The translations under genes were made by a program, and so were the position numbers. Shown piece after piece: positions 11,660 through 22,771 of a DNA stretch of 64,000 bases; within the stretch, counting starts at the first letter, position 1, and every line of letters begins with the position of its first letter. The stretch is from Anisus vortex. Lineage: Eukaryota > Mollusca > Gastropoda > Planorbidae. The DNA is taken from the NCBI GenBank assembly GCA_949126835.1, contig OX421495.1, positions 4,666,011 to 4,730,010 of the forward strand. Reading direction: 5' to 3'. The notes under the pieces were generated by a model. It searched no databases and was not told the origin of the DNA. It saw only the letters and a list, made by a program, of their open reading frames with translations.

Positions 11660-11877
11660 ACAGACTTGAACTCTTCGCAGAGACACAGGCCGAGATTACT
11701 CTCTTAGGGCCTGGAGAACGAAACATGCAGTATCACGCAGCTGTGACACAGTCCCATAAAGGGTCGGCACAAAGGGTTGGCCTTCCCCGTCAACTCTGAG
11801 CCCCTGTAGGGCAGGGCACTCGACAAGCACATGCTCGACCGTTTCTAGCGCCTCCATGCTTAAACTTGAGAACGATT
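11660..11877 (-). pseudogene. LINE C-terminal fragment with H/C knuckle
   Basis: On the minus strand an open stretch from 11857 downward reads 'TVEHVLVECPALQGL', 'PTLYGTVSQLRDTA' and 'FVLQALRE'. This is the C-terminal end after the RT/RNase H region in some LINEs, with the characteristic His/Cys pattern EHVL.ECP.L. The hAT sequence 'ttaccaaatacaga' / 'ttaccaaatacaaa' flanks it on both sides, consistent with a target-site duplication from insertion into the hAT element. Confidence 0.75.
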
Positions 11878-13190
11878 TACCAAATACAAACCTTTATTAC
11901 CTAACTTTTACATTTAAGGTAATTATTTTGTAAACATCATCATTTGGTTGTCAATATTATATTCTAGTAACTGTTAATATTATTATTGATTATACTTTGT
12001 TTTTAATTTAACTGAGATTTTATTTACTTTAGTAAATATATTATCTACTAACTTCTATCGTCAATTAGAATTGATACGTAGTAATAATTAAAACTGGGTA
12101 GTTAATGTAATGTTTACAAAATCTGCATATAATTTTGTTAGTCACATAATATTTATAAAATTTTCAACTATTATTCACATTTTGGTCATTAAAAAGTTAT
12201 AAGTTGTAGACCATTTATTCTTTTATAAAAATAAAAACATAATAATAGAAATATTAACGCAAAAAAAAAAACGGGTTTATTATCTCCCTTTAATTAAAAT
12301 AAGGTTTCTAAATTTGATTAAAGAATGATGTAGAACAAGTTATATTTTGTAATAGCCTATAACAAATGTTACTGACTAATTTTTTTTCTTCTATAAATAC
12401 AACATCATGGTATTCATTAAAAGATTGAATTATTAGAGGAAGAAAATTAATTTACGTTAAACAAATGTAAATAAACACTTCCTGCATTAATTGTTTGACC
12501 TTAATGAGTTTATCTTTTAAGCATTATTAATTACAACAATTGCATAATATAATGCTATCAATAAGTCACTTATATTTATTAACTTAATACCAAAAAATAG
12601 TTATAGAATTACTTATATTTATGTTTAATTAAAGAAGATCAGCATAAAAACTAATTTAAATGTAATTAGGGCTTGATCTTACTACAGCGTTCTTAGATGT
12701 AGCTGGGTTCTTTTTTAAGTGGATGGATATTGGCGACTTTAAAAAAAGCAGCCAGTTGAATTTTAAACATCGAAATGTGACCATTTGCAGGAAAATCTGG
12801 ATGGAAGCTGGTTAGGAAGGTCATCTGCTATTCTTAACTTCTAGGCATTCGTTCTACTTTAAGCATTTTGTTCAACTGACACTTGTGAACAGTATTTATT
12901 GCACATGAAAGCTGTGTTAAGCAATCAAATAGGCCTTACACTTCACTACTCGGAAATGACTATATATATATCTGCCATTATAAATTAGCAAAGAGCATTC
13001 ATTAATTAATACAGACTAATTACGGCAAGCCTTTGTTTAGAAAACTCCGCTTTGAGTGCTTCGATGTACATCTGAAAAAGCCCAACTATATATATATTAA
13101 TAGATGCCTAATAAAGGGAAGTATATATATTTAAATGTTTTGAAATTGATTTCACTCAAGATATATAGGCCTACAAATCCATTCCAGTGG
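11878..13190 (+). other. AT-rich interior of the hAT family
   Basis: No coding remnant recognised. The interior shares landmarks with the other long copies: 'aaactgggtagttaatgtaa', a '...ttattatctccctttaat' block, 'gatgtagctgggttctttt' and 'gcttcgatgtacatctgaaa'. Confidence 0.7.
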
Positions 13191-13427
13191 TCTAACAGTG
13201 CTGTTTGATCCCGGCCTTGTAAATATGTTCAACTCACCTAAATGTGTCGCTCTGTCATTCAGAAACAAGGGCTTCAACGGTCAGTTTTCCTTATCCAGAA
13301 CAGAAAATTTTGTTTTTTTTTCATCAATAAACAAACAACTCATTGAGGACTCTTGTGTGCCATTGAAAATAGCTCTGCGTGCCAAGCTTGGCACTCGTTC
13401 CTTAGGTTGCCATCTCCTGCTCTAGAC

Positions 13428-13600
13428 CAGTGTGCCAACGTATGATTTCTAATTCATTCAGCATGCCAACAGCCTAGAAGTCATCCTGCAGTAGCACTAA
13501 ATTTCTTGTACAATAAACTTGAATAAAACTTTTGGGCCCCTTCCGCGTGCTATTGAAAATCCCACAGTGTGGCACGCGTGCCGTAGGTTGCCGACCCCTG
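13428..13600 (+). mobile_element. Short hAT MITE of the GGGGTCGGCAACC family
   Basis: A 173-bp short form starting with 'cagtgtgccaacgtatgatt' (terminal bases missing) and ending 'ggttgccgacccctg'. It abuts the TSD of the long copy and is followed by 'ctagactt', so two members of the family sit side by side in one MITE. Confidence 0.75.
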
Positions 13601-13907
13601 CTAGACTTCCGGTTTAGTAATTCGCTAAGATTTTTTCACAGTGGAGAATTAAGATTAAAATCGAAAGTTGTATACAGCGGAAATCTTTAGGGAAGTTAAT
13701 CAGTCATTAAAGACAGTGTGCGCACGAAAAAAAAAAAAGTTAAGCTCTAAAAATAGAGCAAGCGTTCCATCTTATCATAGTCTTTGTTATAATCAAGCGA
13801 AGTCCGAGTGAATGCATGCGTATCAAGCAATAATAGGGACATATCTACGACGAACTCCCACAGCCTCGTCTATAAACTAGTGGTTGGCAAATCCTAAACG
13901 ATGTAAT

Positions 13908-13985
13908 CATAATAATAATACGACTTATATAGCGCTTATCCCGTTGGGAACAGTTCTATGCGCTGTCATATTACGTTTAAAACAT
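13908..13985 (-). mobile_element. LINE 3' UTR fragment
   Basis: 'tatatagcgcttatcccgtt' and 'gggaacagttctatgcgctg', preceded by (ATA)n, match the 3' end of the LINE at 33238. Only the extreme 3' end remains. Confidence 0.65.
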
Positions 13986-13989
13986 CTAG

Positions 13990-14980
13990 TTGCAAGAATT
14001 TTCTTTTTAAAATTCTAGTTTCTACATATTATATATAAGTAAACTTTAACCCCCAGGAGTCCGTGAAAGGAGAGGGTGGTGGTGGTGAAAAAAGTACACC
14101 GACACTACAACCGGGTCATAAGTCCCCTCCCCCAACCCCCACTCTGACCCATCTCTGTCCAACTAATCCAGATGTCACACCCACGCGTGAGTAGCTCCCA
14201 CCCTCCCATCCCCTACCCCAATAGCCAAAAGTACTCACCCTCGACATTCATTTGTTTAGCTTAGCACACCGCACACTCCCTTGACCAGCACTCCACGCAC
14301 TCACTAATCTTGACCAATCCTGTACTGAAACTACTCTCTCCCTCCCTCTCTGTCCGGTCCAACGGACGACCGCCCTACTCATTCATTTCTCTTCTAATCA
14401 TTATCGCACGAGATGGACGGGCCACTTTGTCCAATTTTCTCAGCGGCCCAGCCACTAATTTCTCATAAAAATCGCTGCTACCTTTAAGGTCTCGATAACA
14501 AAAAATAAAAAGAGAAGATGAAGAAAAAGAAACGAGACTCTGGAACTATGAAGGAATGAGATTTGTTTTCGGCTTAAAATCTCGCAACCCCTTCTTCGCC
14601 CCCCCCCCCCATCCCTCCAGGGTGCCAAATCTAATTTACGACATCATGTTCATCTCACGCTCCCCCTCCTCACCCACATCTCTACACCCTTTCGTCTTTC
14701 CAACCAGGTCACTGTCTCTAAAAGGTTAGGTCATATGTGGTTTATGTGGGCTGGATTTGAAGAAGAGATCGCAAATCAAAAAGAGAGAACGGAAACACGT
14801 CATATTGGATACGTTACACGTATCCCCCCCCCCCCCCCCCGGATGTTCAGAATCAAAGTTGATAGTTCGATTTGAAAAGACATTCTATAGCTGCAATTAT
14901 GTGATTCGGGTTTCAGATTTACATACAGGACTAACATAATTAAATTGCATTTGCTAAAATTATGTTTCACAGACTCTTTT
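13990..14980. other. Unassigned C-rich and low-complexity DNA
   Basis: Many CCC/CTCC words at 14100-14350. C runs occur at 14599-14610 and 14824-14840. No gene supported. Confidence 0.5.
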
Positions 14981-14984
14981 TGGG

Positions 14985-15338
14985 GGGGTTTCGGCCGAAA
15001 ATGGAACCATACCGATAGTTATAAATTGACTTTCAGACGAAACCGAAGCCGAAACTATACCGAAAGTTTAACTACACCGTCGGCCGAAACCGAAATAAAT
15101 GAATTTATCAATAAGCAGAGTAATAGATGCGGCACTAGCGTAGCAGTCTGAATTTTTTGAAGTTCAAATAAATATTCGTTTGATGCCGGAAAGTGAATAT
15201 CAGTTTCGACCAAAAGCGAAACCAAACCGAAAGCTAACTTCTTCGCTTCGGTCGAAACCGAAACTACGCGGAAAGAGGTCATTGGACTACTTTCGACGCC
15301 GAAACCGAAACCTTAAGCGATTTTCGGTCGGACTCTAT
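14985..15338. mobile_element. Non-autonomous element rich in 'gaaaccgaa' motifs
   Basis: Dense repeats of 'cgaaaccgaa' and 'ttcggtcgaaacc' on both strands, ending at 'gattttcggtcggactcta'. A relative with the opposite end lies at 21062-21300 ('tagaggccgaccaaaattca'). The two share an interior containing 'attcagactgc' and 'actctgcttattgat' in opposite orientation. Probably a small DNA transposon; superfamily not determined. Confidence 0.55.
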
Positions 15339-15717
15339 GTGTAACATTATATAAGCTAACTGTCAAAATCCATTTGATTAAACTACCCCAATGGAAGTAA
15401 AACAAGAATTAAGAGATTTCTATACCAATCTCCCTGTTGGAAGCATTTTTTTCTGAAACAAATCTAAGAGTGTTCCTTCACTTATCGATCTAAGATTTTT
15501 CTTTTTATTTTGTTGCGGTTTACAGTTATTTTTATTATGGGCTATAAATTTCTGACTCTTTATGATTTTTATCTCTGTACGCTTTATTGATTCCGTCCAC
15601 TCGGTACATTCCGAGCTTCTTAGAGTGGCGTTTCATCAGAGAAAAAATGTTCTTGTGTTGACGAAGTCATCTCCACTTGATGAAATTTCACCAGCCAATG
15701 AAAATCGTGCAATAGAA
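15339..15717. other. Unassigned DNA
   Basis: No recognised feature. Confidence 0.4.
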
Positions 15718-16695
15718 CAGGGGTCGGCAACCTAAGGCACGCGTGCCAGACTTGGCACCATAACGATTTTCAGTGACACGCGAGAGACCTACAGGAGTAT
15801 TTTTTAATGCAAGTCAAAACAACGTATGTCAGCATAATTAATTGGTGCTGCGTGGCGAACTACATGGGAATCACACTGGATTATGGATGTCGACTGTTTT
15901 AGTACAAGAATGTTTGTATGCAAAGCTCTCATCATTGGACTTGCGATCTGTGATTGCATCTATTGTTAAGTTAGTTTATCAAGTCTCGTCTAGAAGAAAG
16001 TGATACGGAGTATAGTTAAAGTCTTGGATAGATTCGGTACTTGACTGGAAGCAATTAAGGTGTTTTTCTGATGAAATTTTTTTTTCTGGTATTGAATGAG
16101 GAGAACTGACTGTTGAGGCCGAAGTTTCTGAATGACATGTCGACACGTTTCAGGACGGGGTCGAAAAGCACTTGAAGTGTTGGACCACAAGAATGGATTT
16201 GCATTGAAACTGGAAATATCTTGCCGTGAAATCAGTTTCAAAACATTTAACTATTTCCCAAATTTAAGGCAAATTAAGATAGATGAGCGTTTTCATAAGT
16301 ACACTAGTTATATTAAAATTAAAACAATTAAATCATTTCGAATCACTAGCATCAAATTTGGAAAAAAATAAGTAAAGATGAAGGGAGATAATTAACCCGT
16401 TTTCTTTGCATTAATTTTTCTAATATGTTTCTTTTTTTTTTTTTGTTTCTTTCAAAAACATGGCTTACAGTTTATAATTTTAAAATTATCAAAATATAAA
16501 AGAAAGTTGAAAATAATATAAATATTATATGACTAAAGAATTTATAGGCCTATATACATTTTTAAACATTACATTAACTACCCAATTTGTATGTTTATAA
16601 CGAATCTCTTCCACTCAACTATACTGACGAATGATCTGCTGTAATCTTAAATATTATATTAGCGTAAATTAAATCTCAGTTATGCTGAGATCAAA
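15718..16695 (-). mobile_element. hAT family copy, minus orientation, truncated
   Basis: It starts 'caggggtcggcaacctaagg' and 'cacgcgtgccagacttggca', which is the family's right end reversed. It continues through the subterminal block ('aactgactgttgaggccga') and the core ('agggagataattaacccg'). The opposite TIR is absent. The copy stops near 16695 against a fragment of the GGACCGCTTG MITE. Confidence 0.75.
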
Positions 16696-16760
16696 CCATA
16701 GACTATAATATAAATGGACCGCTAGCTTTATTTCTGCTATTGACAAGTCTTAACGATTAT
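16696..16760. mobile_element. MITE end, GGACCGCTTG family
   Basis: 'ccatagactataatataaat' then 'ggaccgctagctttatttct' matches the left end of the MITE at 7798. The right end is missing. Confidence 0.65.
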
Positions 16761-16964
16761 GCATGCATAAAAGGTAAAAAAGAAGAACATTTCCGGTCTT
16801 ATTCAATCATTTTCTTCGAAACATGTCTGTGTGCTACGCTACTGGTTGTACGAAAATATGTTTAGAATTAAATTTCATTTCATTTACGAAAGATGGCGAC
16901 AAAAGAAAAAGATGGATTGTGAATTTCAGAATTGAAGAATCCCCTATTTATAATCCCAAACGAA

Positions 16965-17385
16965 TTCTTCTTCTTCTTCTATCCCATAACCCGGGCGAGG
17001 GTCGTTGGGGCACCATTTTTTGACAGTTGGATAATTTTGCGCCATTTGTCTCGGTCCTGCGCCGCCCTCTGGGAGTCTGCAAGAGACAAGCCGGTCCACT
17101 CCTTGATGTCATCATCCCTTCGTCTCTTCTGCCTGCCTCTCTTTCTTCCACCTCGCACTGTGCCCTGCAGGATGGTTTTCGCCAGGCCTTCGGATCTTGC
17201 CACATGCCCATACCATCGGAGTTTTCTGGATTTAATGGCACTGAGTAGATCCTCATGAGGGCCGATGACGTAGGTGATTCGTTCGCGGACAGCCTCATTT
17301 GTAACTCGATCTTTGTAGGAGATGTTTAAAATTTTACGTAGGCATCTCATTTCCATGGCTCTGATTGCTTGATGCAAAAGAATTT
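16965..17385 (-). pseudogene. LINE RT C-terminal fragment with (GAA)n tail
   Basis: The minus strand is open from 17377 to 16979. It shows 'AMEMRCLRKILNISYKD', 'VTNEAVRERI', 'AIKSRKLRWYGHVARSEGLA' and 'GRKRGRQKRR', then 'IKEWTGLSLADSQRAAQDR'. These are conserved C-terminal motifs of a LINE RT. The coding end is followed by a short UTR and a (GAA)n tail at about 16966-16981, as expected for a LINE 3' terminus. The upstream catalytic domains are missing. Plus-strand open frames here are antisense shadows. Confidence 0.88.
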
Positions 17386-17525
17386 TGATGGGCGGATTCA
17401 GGCAGTGAGTAGTGTCAATATTTTCTTTTATTTATTGGAATGAATGCCCTATAAATACACACAAGGGCCCCCAAAGTCTTCACCCCGGCACTGATAAAGT
17501 TGATCAAATGTCCCCATGATATAAC

Positions 17526-17740
17526 TTTTCGTATCTTATATATTACAGACTCTCCTACTATAAAGAAGATAAGGCTGCTGCGTCCTACGCTGATCCGTGG
17601 TCTGAGTTTGGTCTTGCATTTTCATTAATGTTTTAAATGATGTTAAGTTACTGGTTTTCCTGGTTGGTTCAGGCAACCCATTCCATGCCGGATGCCACTC
17701 GGAAAGAAATAGTACATTATATATGCATTTTTTTTCACAT
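17526..17740 (-). mobile_element. LINE 3' fragment, SFFPSGI family
   Basis: The reverse complement gives the tail ('gcgtaggacgcag', 'agactctgtaatatataag') and the coding end ('ggcatccggcatggaatggg'). Same family as 8265-8450. Confidence 0.75.
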
Positions 17741-18860
17741 AAGGGATATGGAAAGTGTTTTTGTCTTTATTTTTATAAGAGCATTGTAACAGATTGTTTT
17801 TTGTGTTGTGTTTCTAAATTTTAAATTCTAATCCCTGCCGCCCTGCAGATGTTTGGAGTCATTATCTTAAGCCACATAATACTCTTTCATTAGCAGGACC
17901 GTCGTCAATACATCATAACATAAGATTACACAAATGACTGGATTCCCGTTTGCAATTAAAACAACACAACAACACACGCAGCAGAAGAAAACATTACAAT
18001 ATCATAAAAGATATTTTTTTTAAATGTCAAAATATGCTTATTTATTCAGTCTAACCAGAATTCTATTGATTTTCTACATTTCTCTTAGGATTTAAAACAA
18101 CAATATCAGCAACTGTATCCTAATTCTATTTCTTCATTAAAGAAACACCACAGATATCATAACATTTCTTCAGCTGAGCACACTCCCTCCCTCCCTCCCC
18201 GTTCCTCCGTCTCTATGTAGCCCACACTATAAGCCCCCCTTCCCCCCCCCGCCCCCAGACACACAAGCCCGTCCACAAATATAATCTCCATACCGAAGCC
18301 ATCAATACGGCTTTTGCCCTAGAAGTAGAAGTCTATAATCGTTGTGTCTCTCTCTCTCTCTAGGTCTTCTGTTTAATTAAACCGGCAGTTTGTGTCTAGA
18401 ATAATCCCCGCCCGACCATTCTAATAAACCGGGTTCCCCCCCCCCCCCCCCCCCCCCCCCCAGGAAACGAAAATTAAATCCCGTTGGGTTTATTGGAACA
18501 ATGTTTCGCGCTTGGGTCTGTCATTGCCACTCTCCTACACTGAGCCCTTCTCGTGTTGTTGTTTTTTTCAAACACTTTTTGTTTTGTTGTTTTTTAAATT
18601 CGAGTTTTTGTTTTTTTTCAGAACAGGAAACGGAAATAAAACGTCATGGAATAAAAAAAATAGGTACACGTGGTGGTATATTAAAAAAAAAACATACAAA
18701 AAACATATTATTGCTAAACTGTGGAGTTTACTAACTGATAAGTTAGTTCACTCATTAGGTTACATAAAACCATTTTACTGGTAGAGAATACAATATTCAG
18801 GGTAGACCCCTTAAAAAAATATTAACTGTTGGCGTGGAGGTAGGATTGCCAGATACCTTT
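17741..18860. other. Unassigned DNA with a long C run
   Basis: No gene recognised. It has C-rich tracts at 18186-18260, (CT)n at 18345-18362 and a C run of roughly 25 bases at 18436-18461. Confidence 0.5.
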
Positions 18861-18862
18861 TC

Positions 18863-18940
18863 AGAAAATACCGGACACCTTCGGCAAATACCGGACACCT
18901 ACGGAAAATACCGGACACCCTCGGAAAATACCGAACATAG
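18863..18940. repeat. 20-bp repeat, 'aaataccggacacc' type
   Basis: Four units of 'aaataccggacacctacgga' with small changes. It shares the core 'ataccggaca' with the larger array at 19030. Confidence 0.8.
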
Positions 18941-19029
18941 CCTATTCCCAATCTTCCACTCCTGGTATATTTGGTATATTGCTATACATGTCCAATGTCC
19001 GGTATTTTACACATTTTGTTGAGCCTATT

Positions 19030-19380
19030 ATATACCGGATACTCTGTTTAAATACCGAATAGTCTGCTGAAATACCGGATAGTCTGCTGAAATACCGGAC
19101 AGTCTGCTGAAATACCGGACAGTCTGCTGAAATACCGGACAGTCTGCTGAAAAACCGGATTGTCTGCTGAAATATCGGACAGTCTGCTGAAAAACCGGAC
19201 AGTCTGCTGAAATACCGGACAGACTGCTGAAATACCGGATAGTCTGCTGAAATACCGGACAGTCCTATGAATTACTGGACAGTCTGCTGAAATACCGGAC
19301 AGTCTGCTGAAATACCGGACAGTCTGCTGAAATACCGGACAGTCTGCTGAAATACCGGACTGTCCGTTATAAAACCGGAC
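19030..19380. repeat. 20-bp minisatellite, 'ataccggacagtctgctga' type
   Basis: About 17 units of 'gaaataccggacagtctgct' with occasional variants (cggat, aaaccgg). All minus-strand frames lack stops across the array, which explains its long open readings. No gene is inferred. Confidence 0.9.
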
Positions 19381-19389
19381 ACATGGCGA

Positions 19390-20457
19390 CTCTTCGTGCA
19401 TGTCGCTGCAGACGATATGTCCATTCGTCAGACGATACAAGAACGAATCTTGCGCTTAAAAAAATCAACAACAAAAAAACGACACAATTCACGTGCAGCA
19501 CATATTGCCATTGAGCATGCGCAAAGCGATGCACGACACGTCCGAATTCCTGGAAAAGCAATTAAAGAAAAGAAAAAACAACGACAAGATGAGACAATTT
19601 GTCAAAAGTGAATTACATTTTCTTTATTTTTTTTTTTAATTATGGAAATACAAAATTTGAATGTTTGAAGACCTTTGCCTCCAATTAAATTATTCCAATC
19701 TAGTCGAGAGGTGGAATTATCATTAACAGCAGCAACAAAATGTCGGATCGGTAATGAAACACAGCGTATGTAATAGCAAAGTCGAAACTTGTTCTAAATT
19801 AATGTAAATTAAGTTAATTTTGTTACATTTTATTTGTGTGTCTTCTCCAAGGGGCATTTCTGTGAATACAATTTGTAACAGAAGCGAAATTGGAAATGTG
19901 AGGAGAATGGACGCGAGAGAGAGCGAAGTGTTTTTTGGCGAGCACAGGGGGAGGGCACAAGGATGGTTGGGGAACGGTAGACTGCTGGCAAAGGATGGGG
20001 AGAGAGAGAGAGAGAGATAGAGAGAGATAAAGAAGGAATAAAAATAGAGATGAGACGAGTATTATTCGACAATATCCGGCGTGAGAACGGAAATTGGATC
20101 AAAACGAAACCACACAGCATTTCAGAGTAGAGAGTGATGTCATTTTGACGTCATCTCCTATCTTAAAAAGAAAAATTTACTCTCGAACCCAAAGTGTGAA
20201 GTTTCCAAAAGCCAAGATTGTGTACTTTTACAAAAAAGGGGACGAAACTTGTAAGGAAGAAAAAACAAGCCTTATTTTTACCCGGAGTGCTCTTCCCTTT
20301 GGTACTTGGTGGATATCAAGAGTTTTGGGAATCGACTTCCGTCATTGAGAAATAAATGAAATCTCGAGAATGAACAGTTGGCTGTACATAGACTTGCAGG
20401 AGTCATTCCAGAAAGACAAGATAAAAAAGGCTTGTAAGTTATCTTACATGGTCTATC
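19390..20457. other. Unassigned DNA
   Basis: No recognised coding or mobile sequence; a short (GA)n tract lies at about 19999-20020. Confidence 0.45.
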
Positions 20458-20465
20458 CTCTAGGG

Positions 20466-20655
20466 CAGGGGTCGGCAACCTGCGAAACGCATGCCAGACT
20501 TGGCATGCCGAGGGATTTTCCATGGCACGCGGAAGAGGCCCAACAGTCTATTCAAGTCTCTTGTACAAGAAATTTAATTCTACAGCAGGATGACTTTTAG
20601 GATATTGACACGCTGAATAAATTGGAAATCATATTTTGTCATAATGTTATCCCTG
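20466..20655 (-). mobile_element. Short hAT MITE, complete, with perfect TSD
   Basis: A 190-bp element in reverse family orientation beginning 'caggggtcggcaacc' and ending 'ttatccctg'. It is flanked by a perfect 8-bp duplication, 'ctctaggg', at 20458-20465 and 20656-20663. It keeps only the two subterminal regions of the 2-kb family. Confidence 0.9.
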
Positions 20656-20834
20656 CTCTAGGGATGAGCGTGTATTGTGGAAGGGAGGGAGGGAAGTAGT
20701 TCCATTAAAGATGTGAGATAACTGAGAGACATGTGAAGTTTCATTGAAGAACAAGAAAAAAAAATTAACACATCTCTATCAAAATTGATATTTTGGTATC
20801 CCTTGATATTATGTTCATACTTGTGAAAATTCGG

Positions 20835-21030
20835 TCATGAACGTAACTAGGGGAGGGGGAGAGGGGTCCAAATTTGAAAGTCCCTCCGGGACCCTACTTG
20901 AGGGGGGCCTCAAAGGAGTGTCCGAGTTGTTTTTTTCTCAAGTCATAATGTCGAATGTCAAAATGCAGGGGCTCCTAAAGAGGCTAAGCACCTCGGGCCC
21001 CCAAATCCCTAGCAACGGCACTGGAACGTT
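20835..21030. mobile_element. Possible DNA-transposon fragment
   Basis: Bounded by 'gaacgtaactagggg' and 'ccctagcaacggcactgg', with 'cctcgggcccccaaatccc' inside. Similar G/C-rich ends of the 'tgccgtagctaggg' kind mark DNA transposons in other animals. The superfamily is not determined. Confidence 0.4.
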
Positions 21031-21061
21031 AGTTAATGAACACATCTAAAGCTTGTAAATA

Positions 21062-21300
21062 TAGTAGAGGCCGACCAAAATTCATCTTCTCTTTCGGCAC
21101 CGAAATTAGGCAAATGATCTATTTCAGTGTAGTTTCGGTTTCGACCGAAGACAAAAAGTAGCCTTTCGGTTTGTTTAAGGTTTTGGCCGAAACTGACATT
21201 CTCTTTCGGTCAACATCCGAATATCTATATTAACTTTCAAAATTCAGACTGCAATGATAGTGCTGCTACTATTACTCTGCTTATTGATATTCTTGAATAC
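21062..21300. mobile_element. Relative of the 'gaaaccgaa'-rich element
   Basis: Starts at 'tagaggccgaccaaaattca' and has 'tttcggtttcgaccgaag' and 'tttcggtcaacatccg'. The interior 'attcagactgc' is shared with 14985-15338 in the other orientation. Confidence 0.5.
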
Positions 21301-21625
21301 ATTATACATAATACATGTATATGCAACTTTATATTACATTTTCTATGTAGAGATGTTAAACGAAAACCGGATTCCGATATACGGTTTTGTCGGAATTGGG
21401 GAGGAAATCATTTCAATATGGTGTACCACGATTAATATTTTTTTGGTTCTCGTAGACGTATTTTTAAAACCATGTTTGATTCGTACGAAACAATTCTTTA
21501 ACATTAAATACCTTGCAAACACTAATTAGATCTAGTCAAAGGCGACTCATAAGCCTATTGTATTTTTTTTTTCAAATCTCGTGTATTACTTGCGATACAA
21601 GCACAGACAACAACAAACGCAGATG
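21301..21625. other. Unassigned DNA
   Basis: AT-rich; no recognisable feature. Confidence 0.4.
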
Positions 21626-21706
21626 TTAACCCTTACAGTCCCGGGCGCGTATATAGCGGAACTGAAGGCAGCATAGATAGAAGTAGGTCGGTACGGGAAG
21701 GGTTAA
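21626..21706. mobile_element. 81-bp TTAA-flanked MITE, copy 1
   Basis: The element is bounded by TTAA on each side, with short inverted ends 'ccctta(c)agtcccg' and 'cgggaaggg'. The body includes 'gcgcgtatatagcggaactg' and 'ggcagcatagatagaagtag'. TTAA targets with CCCTT-type ends suggest piggyBac mobilisation (inference). A near-identical copy sits at 53510-53590. Confidence 0.75.
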
Positions 21707-22499
21707 GTTCCAATTAACGCTATCGTCGACACAGACTTTGATCTCGACTACTCGAGAAGCAAATTAAAAAAAAAAAAGGAATTTCTACATTGAATATAAA
21801 CGTTCCCAACAGACAAACAGACCGATAGACGTAGCTTTGCCAAATGCTTGGACTTCAAAAGGAAGATTATGAAGAGACAAAAAAGGATGACATATTTAGT
21901 GTTGCATTTGAATCTTCCGCGTTAAAACCACAGTCAGTTCAGTTTTATTACAATACTGAATAGCCGATAATTATTGTCTAGTGATAAAATTGACCTAAAA
22001 AGAGTCTTTTACAAACTTAAACAGGCTTTCAATGTAGCCTAATGTAGACTGAAATCGGACAACTTAAAAAAAAAAAAACGACTTTACCTTACAGCGCATG
22101 CAATGTTATTTTTTAAAAAAAACAGTTCATTTATTTCTATGGGATTTTATTAATTGTAAGGCCTATACAAATATTCTTTTAATGTGTGCAACTTGTAACT
22201 TGTAACATAGTTTAGGTAACATATCCATAATAACTGAAAAATACATGTAGATGTAAATATGTTTATCTGGCATTGACTGCAAGAGGGCAAACTGCCTTGC
22301 AGACTGGCTAATAGAAGAAGAAGTAGAAGAATATTCTCCAACTAAGAATTCATACTTCTGATAATGATAATAATAATTCATGGGTCAGAAACTCTCATTG
22401 GCTAATCAGCAGATGTAGAAAACTCCCGCCTATTGAAAGGTCAACGTAATTATATACATGAAAAGGAAGTAATAATCATATTTAAAAAAAAAAGTATAT
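21707..22499. other. Unassigned AT-rich DNA
   Basis: No gene or element recognised. Confidence 0.4.
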
Positions 22500-22603
22500 T
22501 ATACTGAATCGATAAAGGCATGATATTATATTATAACTGTATCGATAAAGGCATGATATAATATTATAACTGAATCGATAAAGGCATGATATAATATTAT
22601 AAC
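22500..22603. repeat. 33-bp tandem repeat, 3 copies
   Basis: Three units of 'actgaatcgataaaggcatg' plus 'atataatattata', nearly identical. Confidence 0.88.
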
Positions 22604-22771
22604 TGAGTGCGCTCTGATGTGACCCAATCAGGGATGAACAAACATATATTGATCCTTATAAGAGTACATAAAACTAGATACGAACATTTGGATATAATAT
22701 ATTTGTTTAGTATTTTAGAGAATTCTTTTTTTCAAAATGAGAAATATAATGAATGTCATTATGCGGGATTA

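Larger units (their letters stand above)
10368..13419 (+). mobile_element. hAT-like non-autonomous element, GGGGTCGGCAACC family, long copy
   Basis: The left end 'cagggggtcggcaacc' and right end 'ggttgccatctcctg' are flanked by a perfect 8-bp duplication, 'ctctagac', at 10360-10367 and 13420-13427. Ends and an 8-bp TSD with central TA are hAT hallmarks, of Buster type. Family landmarks are 'gtgtgccaaactaggatttc' near the left and 'cattcagaaacaagggcttc' near the right. The ~3 kb length includes nested LINE and SINE DNA at 10588-11626 and 11660-11877. No transposase is recognised in it. Confidence 0.85.
10276..13786. mobile_element. MITE, GGACCGCTTG family, split by a hAT insertion
   Basis: The left end is at 10276 ('caaagactacaataagatgg') and the matching right end at 13737-13786 ('agcaagcgttccatcttatc', 'atagtctttg'). 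The MITE interior stops near 10359 and resumes at about 13601. Everything between is hAT sequence inserted later. Removing it leaves a MITE of ordinary length, which gives the relative age of the two insertions. Confidence 0.75.

Noticed and set aside
22500..22603. CRISPR-like short direct repeats
   Set aside because: Head-to-tail repeats without unique spacers, in eukaryotic DNA; the same holds for the arrays at 36399 and 46206.
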